This document shows positions 27,587 to 34,790 of a DNA stretch of 64,000 nt, in pieces (positions within the stretch are counted from its first letter, which is position 1; the number at the start of each line of letters is the position of its first letter). The DNA lies in contig NW_027477054.1 of assembly GCF_051020955.1 (NCBI RefSeq), positions 40,047-104,046 on the forward strand, in the 5' to 3' direction. The notes under the pieces were generated by a model. That model made no database searches. It saw nothing but the letters and a program-made list of their open reading frames with translations, and was not told where the DNA came from. Origin of the DNA: Megalopta genalis (taxonomy: Eukaryota; Arthropoda; Insecta; Hymenoptera; Halictidae). Made by a program: the position numbers and the translations under genes.

Positions 27587-28236
27587 ATGTTCGGGATCGA
27601 TTTCATTATAGACATGGATGGGTTTAGTTCTGAAAAAAAATTTATCTGCAAAGAACTTGCCATAATTAATGTTCATTCCGGGGAAAGTAATTTGTTTGAG
27701 TTTAAGTTAGATTACAATTATAATGATTTAACAACGGCAGATCGAAAAAGTGCATGGTATGTAACAAACTTCCTGCACGGAATACCATTTAAAAATTTTA
27801 GTGGCAAGATTAATTATCGGAACGAGGATATTGGAAACATCATAAAAAATTTCATACGGCCATATAAAGAACCCATAATTGGATACAAAGGGGGGAACAT
27901 CGAACGGGACATTTTATTAAAAACTGGTATAAAATCTAGAAACCTGGAGGATTTCGGTTGCCCAAAGTACGATATTTTAATTACTGACCCGTCATATGGA
28001 AAATTCAATAGCCCGTGCAGGCTACATTGCTGGATACCAAAAAAAGGATTCAATAAAAAATATCATTGCTGTTTGAGTGAGGTTCGCGTTTTTAGAGAAT
28101 GGCTGCTTAAATTAAAAGGTAATTTTTTCTTTTTATTTATTTACAAATGATTTTCATTGTCTTTCTACTACATCTTCTTTTAGGGAGGGAAGATGTATTA
28201 TCGGCGTCGAGGGTGGTGACGCCAAACGACGAATAA
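27587..28236 (+). CDS. Polinton accessory protein, possibly nuclease-fold
   Basis: The ATG at 27587 opens a 177-codon first exon to 28118. A good donor (AAAG/GTAATT) and an acceptor (TTTTAG at 28183) define a 65-bp intron; splicing continues in frame to TAA at 28236. Without splicing the frame runs into intron and stops at 28150. Visible motifs are IDMDGF (residues 8-13), KELA (22-25), YKGGNIERDIL in the middle and a C-terminal H-C-W...EVRVF-EWL segment. Spaced acidic residues, a late His and an acidic helix recall RNase H/DEDD-type exonuclease folds; that assignment is inference. I recall related proteins in insect Polintons without known function. It is the first gene inward from the left inverted repeat. 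Confidence 0.6.
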
Positions 28237-28360
28237 AAAATGTAATACAAAGTTTAAGGAAGAGGCAGTTTGCGATCACCATGTGAAGAGGTATGTGGAA
28301 TAATTGTTATTTAAAAAATTAAAAATTAATTTTTAATAATGATTATTTTTTAATTAACAG

Positions 28361-28480
28361 CGTCTTCTTGAAGAGGAGGAGGAGGAGGAGGAGGAGGAGG
28401 AGGCTTACGTTTGTCATCAACGGCTCAGTATTACTGTGCCCTCAGCGAGGAGCGCGTCTTTTGGAAGTAGTTCATGGAAG
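28361..28480 (+). other. Candidate acidic exon upstream of the BIR gene
   Basis: A 120-bp segment flanked by an acceptor (AATTAACAG) and a donor (AAG/GTAACG). It is open in the frame that joins exactly, phase 0, to the BIR exon at 28543 across a 62-bp intron. It would encode a run of ten or more Glu from GAG repeats followed by a Ser-rich linker. No clean upstream exon with an ATG was found, so it may be a remnant or part of an alternative transcript. Confidence 0.4.
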
Positions 28481-28551
28481 GTAACGTATTTATTCCTTTT
28501 TTAGTTACTATTATTTTTTCATTTCCATGGTACTTTTTGTAGAAAGAGATA

Positions 28552-28899
28552 ATGATGGACTATCGACGCGAGGAGGATAGACTTCGAAGTTTCGAATTCT
28601 GGCCAATTGAATATATTCAACCGGAGGAACTTGCAGCCGCAGGATTTTACTATCTGGGACAGGACGATTTTGTCGCATGTTTTGCATTCGACATCGAATT
28701 GCATCGGTGGCAACACAACGACAAGGCTATGTCGGAGCATCATTTCTGGTCCAGAAACTGTCCATACGTACTGGGGGAAAATTGCGGCAACGTGCCGATC
28801 GATGCTCATCCCGCAATCATTTCAATGTCACCATCAAGAAACGGTGTGGACGAGTGCGGAATCTACGATTATACCATGGATGAGAAGAGGTATGTATAA
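28552..28899 (+). CDS. BIR-domain (inhibitor-of-apoptosis-like) protein
   Basis: 115 codons from the first ATG of an exon that starts at 28543. Residues 10-72 form a baculoviral IAP repeat: RLRSFEFWP at 10-18, LAAAGFYYLGQDD at 27-39, VACF at 41-44, W53, EHHFW at 62-66 and NCP at 69-71. The zinc-ligand spacing C-x2-C-x16-H-x6-C is kept exactly (43, 46, 63, 70), but position 46 is Phe instead of Cys, so zinc binding may be impaired. BIR proteins block caspases or bind their activators. A donor GAG/GTATGT at 28889 suggests the last codons come from a further exon. No RING domain is visible downstream. A viral or host-derived anti-death role is inference from the domain. Confidence 0.75.
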   Translation: MMDYRREEDRLRSFEFWPIEYIQPEELAAAGFYYLGQDDFVACFAFDIELHRWQHNDKAMSEHHFWSRNCPYVLGENCGNVPIDAHPAIISMSPSRNGVDECGIYDYTMDEKRYV

Positions 28900-29085
28900 C
28901 AAATGTTATTTTAAAAGAAATTAAAATTTATTTTTTAATAATGATTTTTTTTTTAATTAAGAGCGTCATCCTGAAGAGGAGGAGGAGGTGGAGGAGGAGA
29001 GGGGAGGAGGCTTGCGATTGTCATCAACGACGCGTTGGTGAAAGAAGATGAAGATTATATATTGATGTCGATCATATTTCAAAAT

Positions 29086-29130
29086 TTTAATAAAAAGGAT
29101 TTTAATAAAAAGGATTTTAATAAAAAGGAT
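29086..29130 (+). repeat. Three 15-bp repeats each with AATAAA
   Basis: TTTAATAAAAAGGAT occurs three times head to tail. Each copy supplies an AATAAA, the canonical polyadenylation hexamer, just after the BIR gene region. They are the likely 3' end signal for the left-end plus-strand transcript; that use is inferred. The following ~195 bp to the capsid stop is AT-rich with nothing else recognisable. Confidence 0.65.
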
Positions 29131-29325
29131 TTATTTAACATACATTAATATACTTTTTTTTTTAAATACCCACAATCCTATCCAAAATTTCCCTAAAAAT
29201 TATAGTTATTTCTTATTGTAGCTATTCGGTTAGCGGTTTGTTCAGGGGAAAGAGAGAACATCTTTTATGATAGGGCATGTACATTTTTCAAAAATCATAT
29301 TAGTTTACAATATTATTTTTCGCAT

Positions 29326-30564
29326 TTATATAATTTTTCTAACAATGCTCGTCAACGGGTTGTATTCCACGATGCAGTCGTGTATCATCAAGCAGTATGC
29401 AGCCGTCGAAGGTAGGACATCCTTTCGACATTCGAATTCGATTCGCACGTCGATGGTCGCATTTTTCAGCGCTTCGTTTTGTCGCGAGCAATCGATGACT
29501 ACGAACGGTCCATACAGTAGAAAATCGATTGTATTCAATAACACCTCACCGTCGTTTTCATAATAGGACTCTTGAAATTTCGCGTACATGTCATAGAGCA
29601 ACGCGTATTTATCCTTTTCGAAATCGATGTTCAAATCGTCGTAGGGATACATTTCCGAGTTCAAGTAAAGTCGAATATTAGATAAGAAGCAGGAATCGAA
29701 TTGGGTAGCGTTTTTCTTTAAATCATATTTCCTTTCGGTTTGTAACGCGAATATCACGTATCGCGGTTTTTCCATTTGCGGAGCCGTTTTTATCGCCCAC
29801 GTGTGCTTCGTGGTTGTTTGCAGCATCGGATATTCGTACAGTTCCCACGAACGGAAACTCATGCTGATCGATCTTTCGCTCTCAAGAATACGCAGCATCG
29901 ACAACTTGTGTATTTCATCCAAAGCGACGTGTGGCATTCTCCATTGAATTTTATACAAATCCAGGACAGATTTCACATTGTCGGACCAGCTTCGTAGCGC
30001 GTTAGCGTCGTTGCGCGCGCGAATCAAAATCAATTCATGCCGAGCATTTATTACAACGCGTTTGTAATCTTCGCAGAAGCCTAGCAATGTGTTCATAGGC
30101 ACGCAAAAGTTGAAATTTCGAAAATTCGTAGGCGTTGCGATGAGATTTTCCCTCCGTTGATCATCGTTCCTGTACATCCAGCCTGCGTTGGACAGCGCGT
30201 TGTTCTTCGTAATGTTCAGACTCGCATAATTCTTCAAGGTCGTCGTTGTACCGGGATTTCTGGACCGATCGATTTCCACTCCGTTCAGTTCGTAACGTAT
30301 TTCGTCGAACATAAACGCCACCGCATTGTTGTCTAGAGCTACCGTGTCGTTTGCCAATCCTCCCGGTAGGCTGAGTCTTCCCTCCACGTATAGGAAGCTT
30401 TTACACGGAAGAGTGTACAAGTCTTGATGTTGAATGGGTATTCTTATCTCATCGCTATTTCCAAACGTAGTGTTGGCGTACGGATTGTAGGTGTGCAGTT
30501 CGATCTTAGTTATTCGATTGTCGATGATCGGTGCTTCGGAGATGTTCAAAATGTCGTACGACAT
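29326..30564 (-). CDS. Putative major capsid protein (hexon-like)
   Basis: 412 codons from an ATG at 30564 (MSYDILNISE) to TAA at 29326, with no lesion. The size fits a small double-jelly-roll capsid protein. The C-terminal half carries segments I associate with insect Polinton capsids: PRYVIFALQTERK, LYLNSEMYPYDDLNIDF, and near the end VVIDCSRQNE and VEYNPLTS. It is predicted to be beta-rich and has no membrane segment. It sits last in a leftward run of basic protein, protease, penton-like protein and capsid, the usual virion module. Assignment to the major rather than a minor capsid protein rests on length and position; a structure prediction would settle it. Confidence 0.7.
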   Translation of the reverse strand: MSYDILNISEAPIIDNRITKIELHTYNPYANTTFGNSDEIRIPIQHQDLYTLPCKSFLYVEGRLSLPGGLANDTVALDNNAVAFMFDEIRYELNGVEIDRSRNPGTTTTLKNYASLNITKNNALSNAGWMYRNDDQRRENLIATPTNFRNFNFCVPMNTLLGFCEDYKRVVINARHELILIRARNDANALRSWSDNVKSVLDLYKIQWRMPHVALDEIHKLSMLRILESERSISMSFRSWELYEYPMLQTTTKHTWAIKTAPQMEKPRYVIFALQTERKYDLKKNATQFDSCFLSNIRLYLNSEMYPYDDLNIDFEKDKYALLYDMYAKFQESYYENDGEVLLNTIDFLLYGPFVVIDCSRQNEALKNATIDVRIEFECRKDVLPSTAAYCLMIHDCIVEYNPLTSIVRKII

Positions 30565-30752
30565 GATGCGAGGGCGTGCGATTACTTGTTGACGACAAAT
30601 CCCAAAGATTGTAGATATTTAACGTTTCGTGCAGTTAATTTCCTCGTCTTCTTCTCCTTATTATTATTGTTATTATTATTATTTTGGAACGATACACCGT
30701 CTTTAAAGCTTGGCGTATTATTGTGAATTAGCATGACGTTTCTTTACCGAGG

Positions 30753-31481
30753 TTATGAGATGGTTCGACGAACGTGCAATCGTATCGTGATTTCTTCGTT
30801 TCGAAAATCAATTAAACGTCCCGACTGGTCCACAATGCGAATCGTTAAATCATCCATTGACCGTGTGACGATCGGAAGGTAAATGACTCGTGCCGGCGTT
30901 TCCGATATTTTATACCCTGGCGACACGTTGGGCGCGAATTCGTGTATCGTGTGAACCAGTTTCCCGTTATCGTACGAACCGGTGGTTACGTTGCATTCTA
31001 TTTGAATAATATTCGTATTAATGATATTCACGGGGGTGTCCGATATATGCCATGTGTTTGGCGATAAAACACGATTCATAGAGAATCCTAGAATAGGACC
31101 CACGTTATTAGGCTTTGTAAAATTTATCCTATATGCGCTTTTAATTTCGCTTTTCATAGTATTGTTGTTCGCTCGCAAGATCAGCGGGTATTCCGGATCA
31201 TTCTTATCTTTGGCTGCAGGATACCGCATGCTTATCTCGCGCCTCAAGTAAGCGTTGATCGCCTCCAGTTCATACGAACCATCTGGGATGCTTATCTCTT
31301 CATCTTTGTCGTCGAAATAAAATTTATTGTTTCCAATATTCAAACTGATGTTTGGTATTGTGTAATAAGTTTGCAAATCGAGCAGACCCAGTTCGTAGTT
31401 GGCATTGCTCAGATCTATAGGCGGGAAGTACTTGGACGATAAGACGCTACTTCTTCCCGATAACGTGAATGTGTAGAACAT
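30753..31481 (-). CDS. Putative penton-like minor capsid protein
   Basis: 242 codons from ATG 31481 (MFYTFTLSGR) to a stop at 30753. Recognisable stretches are FPPIDLSNANYELGLLDLQT near the N-terminus and IPDGSYELEAINAYL around residues 65-80. The latter is a conserved signature of a small Polinton protein family in arthropods. Length and likely all-beta character fit the single-jelly-roll penton that partners the major capsid protein. It lies 188 bp upstream of the capsid gene on the same strand. The gap between them contains a TTA/ATT microsatellite at about 30655-30684. The frame is intact. Penton identity is inferred from family context. Confidence 0.6.
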   Translation of the reverse strand: MFYTFTLSGRSSVLSSKYFPPIDLSNANYELGLLDLQTYYTIPNISLNIGNNKFYFDDKDEEISIPDGSYELEAINAYLRREISMRYPAAKDKNDPEYPLILRANNNTMKSEIKSAYRINFTKPNNVGPILGFSMNRVLSPNTWHISDTPVNIINTNIIQIECNVTTGSYDNGKLVHTIHEFAPNVSPGYKISETPARVIYLPIVTRSMDDLTIRIVDQSGRLIDFRNEEITIRLHVRRTIS

Positions 31482-31538
31482 TCTTGCAGCGGCGGTAGAA
31501 TGATTAAAAATGCTATGTCAGAGATTCTCGCAAAAATT

Positions 31539-31838
31539 TTACACACACAATTGTCCACATACGCTTTCGTTGTAATTTTGATAATTCTTGCGATTGTATG
31601 AGATTACCACGTTCGGTCCGAAGTATCGAATTAATTCGATTGGTGGTTGAAGATTTCCAAAACTATCGAAGTAGCTGATTCGCGACTTCTGCTTTATATA
31701 TGCGACCCAATGTGTTCCTGGACCATGACTGCTATCCAGATTGACTATTCCTCGTTCATTTATCCATATTTTATTGGGCAATGAATCGAGCATGAAAACT
31801 CCGCGAAAATGTGGTAATTTTCTACAGACAATTTTCAA
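31539..31838 (-). pseudogene. Adenain-like cysteine protease, truncated
   Basis: The frame shows the maturation-protease signature of adenoviruses and Polintons: RGVF, a GIVNLDSS-GPGTHW stretch with the catalytic His, YFDSFG with the acidic residue, and SVCGQLC with the catalytic Cys (about residues 43, 58 and 94 counted from a TTG at 31838). The enzyme cuts precursor virion proteins during assembly. The only in-frame ATG is at 31793; codons before it also match the family, so the true start is lost or spliced. The frame ends right after CGQLCV at a GT-repeat (31541-31552). A two-base change there would put the next ~8 codons in frame, which suggests microsatellite slippage. It is next to the basic protein gene. 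Confidence 0.75.
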
Positions 31839-31861
31839 TTCAAGATCCGTCGTTGAGTTAT

Positions 31862-32194
31862 CTACTTTTTTCCTTTCGTCTTCCTTTTTTTTTTCTTTAT
31901 TCCTTTCCCACGCTTGTATGGTGCAAGATACACTCCACGGCCCTCCATGGCACGATTGTGTCGTTCCAATTCTTCCAATTGTTTCTTCGCAGCTTTCGCC
32001 TCGTTTATCGTTTTAGTCACTGCAGCAGCACCGCCTGACAATGCCCCGAAAGCTCCCAAAGCAGGAAACAGCAGCGGTAGAAAACCACCTCGTTTGGCAA
32101 TTGGTAGAATTCTTCCAATATTGTAGCTACTGTAGTTCTTCTTCTTCTTCTTTCCTTTGACCGCTCGTTGACGCTTCTTCCTTATCTGACCCAT
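31862..32194 (-). CDS. Basic membrane-active virion protein (pVI/pX-like)
   Basis: 110 codons from ATG 32194. The N-terminus is very basic (RKKRQR, then KGKKKKK), residues 27-59 form a glycine-rich hydrophobic segment (GRILPIAKRGGFLPLLFP, then ALGAFGALSGG), a short amphipathic helix follows at 62-82, and the C-terminus is again Lys/Arg-rich. This architecture is typical of the small Polinton protein likened to adenovirus core/lytic peptides. LSGG followed by A at residues 52-56 fits the adenain cleavage consensus (L/I/M)xGG-x, matching the protease gene next door. It is the first gene of the leftward virion module, whose promoter probably lies in or beside the 32-bp repeats. Frame intact. Confidence 0.65.
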   Translation of the reverse strand: MGQIRKKRQRAVKGKKKKKNYSSYNIGRILPIAKRGGFLPLLFPALGAFGALSGGAAAVTKTINEAKAAKKQLEELERHNRAMEGRGVYLAPYKRGKGIKKKKRKTKGKK

Positions 32195-32218
32195 ACCTAA
32201 TCTTGTCAGGGAATGTCT

Positions 32219-32474
32219 TTTACCAGTCCGTAACGGTATACAGAGCTGTTTATACCAGTCTGTAGCAGTATACAGAGCTGTTTATACCAGTCTGTAGCGG
32301 TATACAGAGCTGTTTATACCAGTCTGTAGTGGTATACAGAGCTGTTTATACCAGTCTGTAGCGGTATACAGAGCTGTTTCTTACCAGTCTGTAGCGGTAT
32401 ATGAAGCTGTTTATACCAGTCTGTAGCGGTATACAGAGCTGTTTCTTACCAGTTTGTAGCGGTATATGAAGCTG
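32219..32474. repeat. Eight 32-bp tandem repeats in the divergent intergenic region
   Basis: The unit TATACCAGTCTGTAGC followed by GGTATACAGAGCTGTT occurs about eight times. Two units carry TATATGAAG in place of TATACAGAG. Each contains the inverted repeat CTGTA...TACAG. The block separates the leftward virion module from the rightward ATPase-integrase module, so it may hold shared regulatory sites. The next ~180 bp to the ATPase holds a TATA box and nothing else recognisable. Confidence 0.9.
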
Positions 32475-32595
32475 TTATGTCAAAAATTCTTTGATTCATA
32501 ATGAACAAAAAAAAATGTACGTGCGTTAGTTACATGGAGATGTGCTCTATCATTTGAATACGAGAAGACTGATATCTATGATGCTTGAGTTCTCG

Positions 32596-32603
32596 TATAA
32601 ATA
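32596..32603 (+). promoter_or_regulatory. TATA box for the rightward module
   Basis: TATAAATA lies 54 bp before the ATG of the ATPase gene, in a plausible position for a start site about 30 bp downstream. It is the best match to a TATA box found directly upstream of a gene in the element. Confidence 0.55.
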
Positions 32604-32656
32604 CCTTATCGTTCGAGAAGAAAATTTAGCATAACAAAAGACAGTCGAGAGAGAGC

Positions 32657-33281
32657 ATGCGTTTCGTACGACAGTCCTTGAATATCCGGGTTCCGACCTA
32701 CCGCACGTTCGACGACCATGACGAGATAATTCGGAAGCATGGGCCATTGCTACCGAGTACTATACGATGCGTGATAAGCGGCCCGTCAGGATGTGGTAAA
32801 GCGAACGTCATGATTAGCCTGTTGGAAAGTTCGAATGGACTGCGATTCGCACGTGGGCAAGGACGTAGGTTACTTTGCCTATTCGGACAACGCGGACGTG
32901 ATTCCCCCGGCGGATGCTCGACCGAATTCGATATTTATCTTCGACGACGTTGCTTGTGATGAACAGGACGTTATGAGAGAATATTTCGCGATGGGCAGAC
33001 ATTCGCACGTCGATTGTTTCTATCTGTCGCAATCATACGCGAGAATACCCAAACATTTGATTCGCGACAATGCCAATCTATTGATTCTATTCAATCAAGA
33101 TGCCATGAATCTGCGACACGTTCATCAGGATCATGTGAATACTGATATGTCGTTCGAAAGTTTCAACGCAGTTTGGTCAAGGTGTTGGCGAAACAAGTAT
33201 GAATTCCTTGTAATCGACAAAGACAGCCCTGTGAACCGAGGACGTTACAGACGCGGATTTAACGAATTCGTCGTGCTGTGA
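32657..33281 (+). pseudogene. DNA-packaging ATPase (FtsK/HerA type), broken
   Basis: The first frame (ATG 32657) reads through TYRTFDDHDEI and the P-loop GPSGCGKA at residues 42-49, then ISLLESSNG. The family frame then jumps to a second frame, open from about 32835, with VGYFAYSDNADVIPP, the Walker B strand SIFIFDDV, and the conserved MREYFAMGRH, HLIRDNANLL and HVNTDMSFE segments, ending at TGA 33281. The join near 32835-32865 lacks roughly 25-30 residues normally found between these blocks and is out of frame. The P-loop Thr/Ser is Ala, a second lesion. The intact enzyme pumps genomic DNA into capsids. Identity is sure; function of this copy is very unlikely. Confidence 0.85.
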
Positions 33282-33336
33282 TCCAGCTCATTTGGACGGT
33301 AAGAGGTGTCGGTGTCACATCGTGCTCCCACTCGAT

Positions 33337-34497
33337 ATGCGTCCGTCAAAGAAAAACCTGCGAGCTGCCATCGTTAAGGAAATAGCTAAGACCAGTGACG
33401 TCATACGTAAAAAGAGTTTAGCCTTGAAAGTTGGGAAAATGGATGTACAGTCTAACATTGAGACGAATTTACGTCCGATCGTGGGACCGTTGAAACAGCT
33501 GGTTCAAAATACAGCTACGGAAGCGAAAGATAATACATCAAATGCTGACCGATCGTTGGATTTGCAAACACAGCAGTCGCTGTTCTCTGTGAAGAAGAAG
33601 AAGAAGAAAGTGGAGAGAGAATTTATTAAGAAAAAGAGGACACACGATGAAGCGGCATTAACTCCAAGGATGCATTTGAAAAAGAAGAAGAAGAAGAATA
33701 AAGTATATTCCCCCATCGGTGTCAGCGATGACGCCGACTATGTTGACGATGACGACGACGACGACGACGACGACGATGATGCGAACACCAATATGGTGCT
33801 CGAACCAACACCTTCAATGCATCGGGAGGTAGCTTTCGAATCATCTCCAACGGCTGCAACATCGTTGGAATCATCGGTGCGAAATATTTTGAGAAGTCCT
33901 GAAAAGCATCGCGACGAATACGAGCATTTGTTCAGTAATCTTGGACCTTTAGCGAGCGAATACTTGAGAAATTTCTTTAGCGGGCCGCCGAAAAGTCAGG
34001 ACAATGTGTACGGAGTGTATTTTCATAATAACAAACTGATGCTTGGAAACGTTGCGTTCGACGTGGAAAGCAACGATGATATTGTTATTAATAAAATTAG
34101 GTACAGAGGAACTCCAGGTCTCTACGAATTGATATTCAAAAGAATACCCAACGAGAACCTGTACACCGAGAATGATAAGGAAATTTATAGAAACATTCTC
34201 ATCGCTACGCATGCGCACCGACGTGGTAATCAGATAATGGGAAACAAGGGCTACAAGTACAAAACTATTATAGGACCAATGTTCTCAGCGTTACGTGGAA
34301 AAGGTATAAATATTCCAACCACGATGATGCGTGTAACCAACAATCCGGTCGATTATGTGCATTGGGATGACCCAAATGAGCTGGTAGATCGTTTGAAATT
34401 GTTGATTGCATCGAAAAATGCTGGTCATACCAACCACGACAATGAAATAACATCCATAATCGAAGAACTTCGCGAAGCTGGATTGATTATAAATTAA
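33337..34497 (+). CDS. DUF8207-like Polinton protein
   Basis: 386 codons from the ATG at 33337 (MRPSKKNLRAAIVKEIAKTS); the frame is open back to 33292 but has no earlier ATG. Order: an N-terminal helical part with LRPIVGPLKQLV, two lysine clusters of nuclear-localisation type, an Asp run of about 13 residues near 145-160, then a conserved C-terminal domain (about 210-340) with GPLASEYLRNFF, VYGVYF, MLGN, RGTPGLYELIFKR, IATHAHRR and YKYKTIIGPMF. I recall this C-terminal domain as a family of unknown function (DUF8207) widespread in insect Polintons. It lies between the ATPase and fibre genes on the same strand, so a virion or assembly role is a guess. No lesion seen. Confidence 0.65.
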   Translation: MRPSKKNLRAAIVKEIAKTSDVIRKKSLALKVGKMDVQSNIETNLRPIVGPLKQLVQNTATEAKDNTSNADRSLDLQTQQSLFSVKKKKKKVEREFIKKKRTHDEAALTPRMHLKKKKKKNKVYSPIGVSDDADYVDDDDDDDDDDDDANTNMVLEPTPSMHREVAFESSPTAATSLESSVRNILRSPEKHRDEYEHLFSNLGPLASEYLRNFFSGPPKSQDNVYGVYFHNNKLMLGNVAFDVESNDDIVINKIRYRGTPGLYELIFKRIPNENLYTENDKEIYRNILIATHAHRRGNQIMGNKGYKYKTIIGPMFSALRGKGINIPTTMMRVTNNPVDYVHWDDPNELVDRLKLLIASKNAGHTNHDNEITSIIEELREAGLIIN

Positions 34498-34533
34498 ATT
34501 GCTCGAATATTTATTACGTTAGTGACGAATGAA

Positions 34534-34773
34534 ATGTCTGTTGGTAAATTTATCAAATGGTTCGATAAAATGAGTATCCGTTGGAATTGCTGCGAAACCA
34601 ATCAAACGTTATCCGTAGATGAAAATTGGGAGGACAGATTTAAAAATATTGAGTTCAGACTCGACGATATTTGTCGACAAATACAACAGATCGAGCAACA
34701 GCAAGATCTACTCGAGTTGTTGGTGTTAAAGAAGAAGAGGAAGAGGAAGAACAAAGGAGAAGAAAACAACTGA
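34534..34773 (+). CDS. Small coiled-coil protein with basic tail
   Basis: 79 codons from ATG 34534 (MSVGKFIKWFDKMSIRW) to TGA 34773. The middle (WEDRFKNIEFRLDDI followed by QQIEQQQDLLELL) is a likely coiled coil, and the end is a Lys/Arg tail with KKKRKRKNK. It sits 36 bp after the DUF8207-like gene and 17 bp before the next ATG. I do not recognise a family. Compact spacing and the open frame make it plausible as a small virion protein, but it could be chance. Confidence 0.45.
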   Translation: MSVGKFIKWFDKMSIRWNCCETNQTLSVDENWEDRFKNIEFRLDDICRQIQQIEQQQDLLELLVLKKKRKRKNKGEENN

Positions 34774-34790
34774 ACCGAGAAACGAAAAAA

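Larger units (their letters stand above)
28281..29040 (+). repeat. Duplicated intron-exon module around the BIR gene
   Basis: 28284-28425 and 28883-29025 share the same layout and much sequence: GAAGAGGTATGT donor, an AT-rich 70-bp intron with TTTTTAATAATGATT, the acceptor region TTAATTAA, then GCGTC, GAAGAG, a GAG-repeat tract and GATTGTCATCAACG or its equivalent. The two copies bracket the BIR exon. The GAG tract differs in length and composition, which shifts the downstream frame. Confidence 0.7.

Noticed and set aside
28519..28809. Minus-strand frame over the BIR gene
   Set aside because: The plus strand has exact BIR spacing; the opposite frame has no recognised motif.
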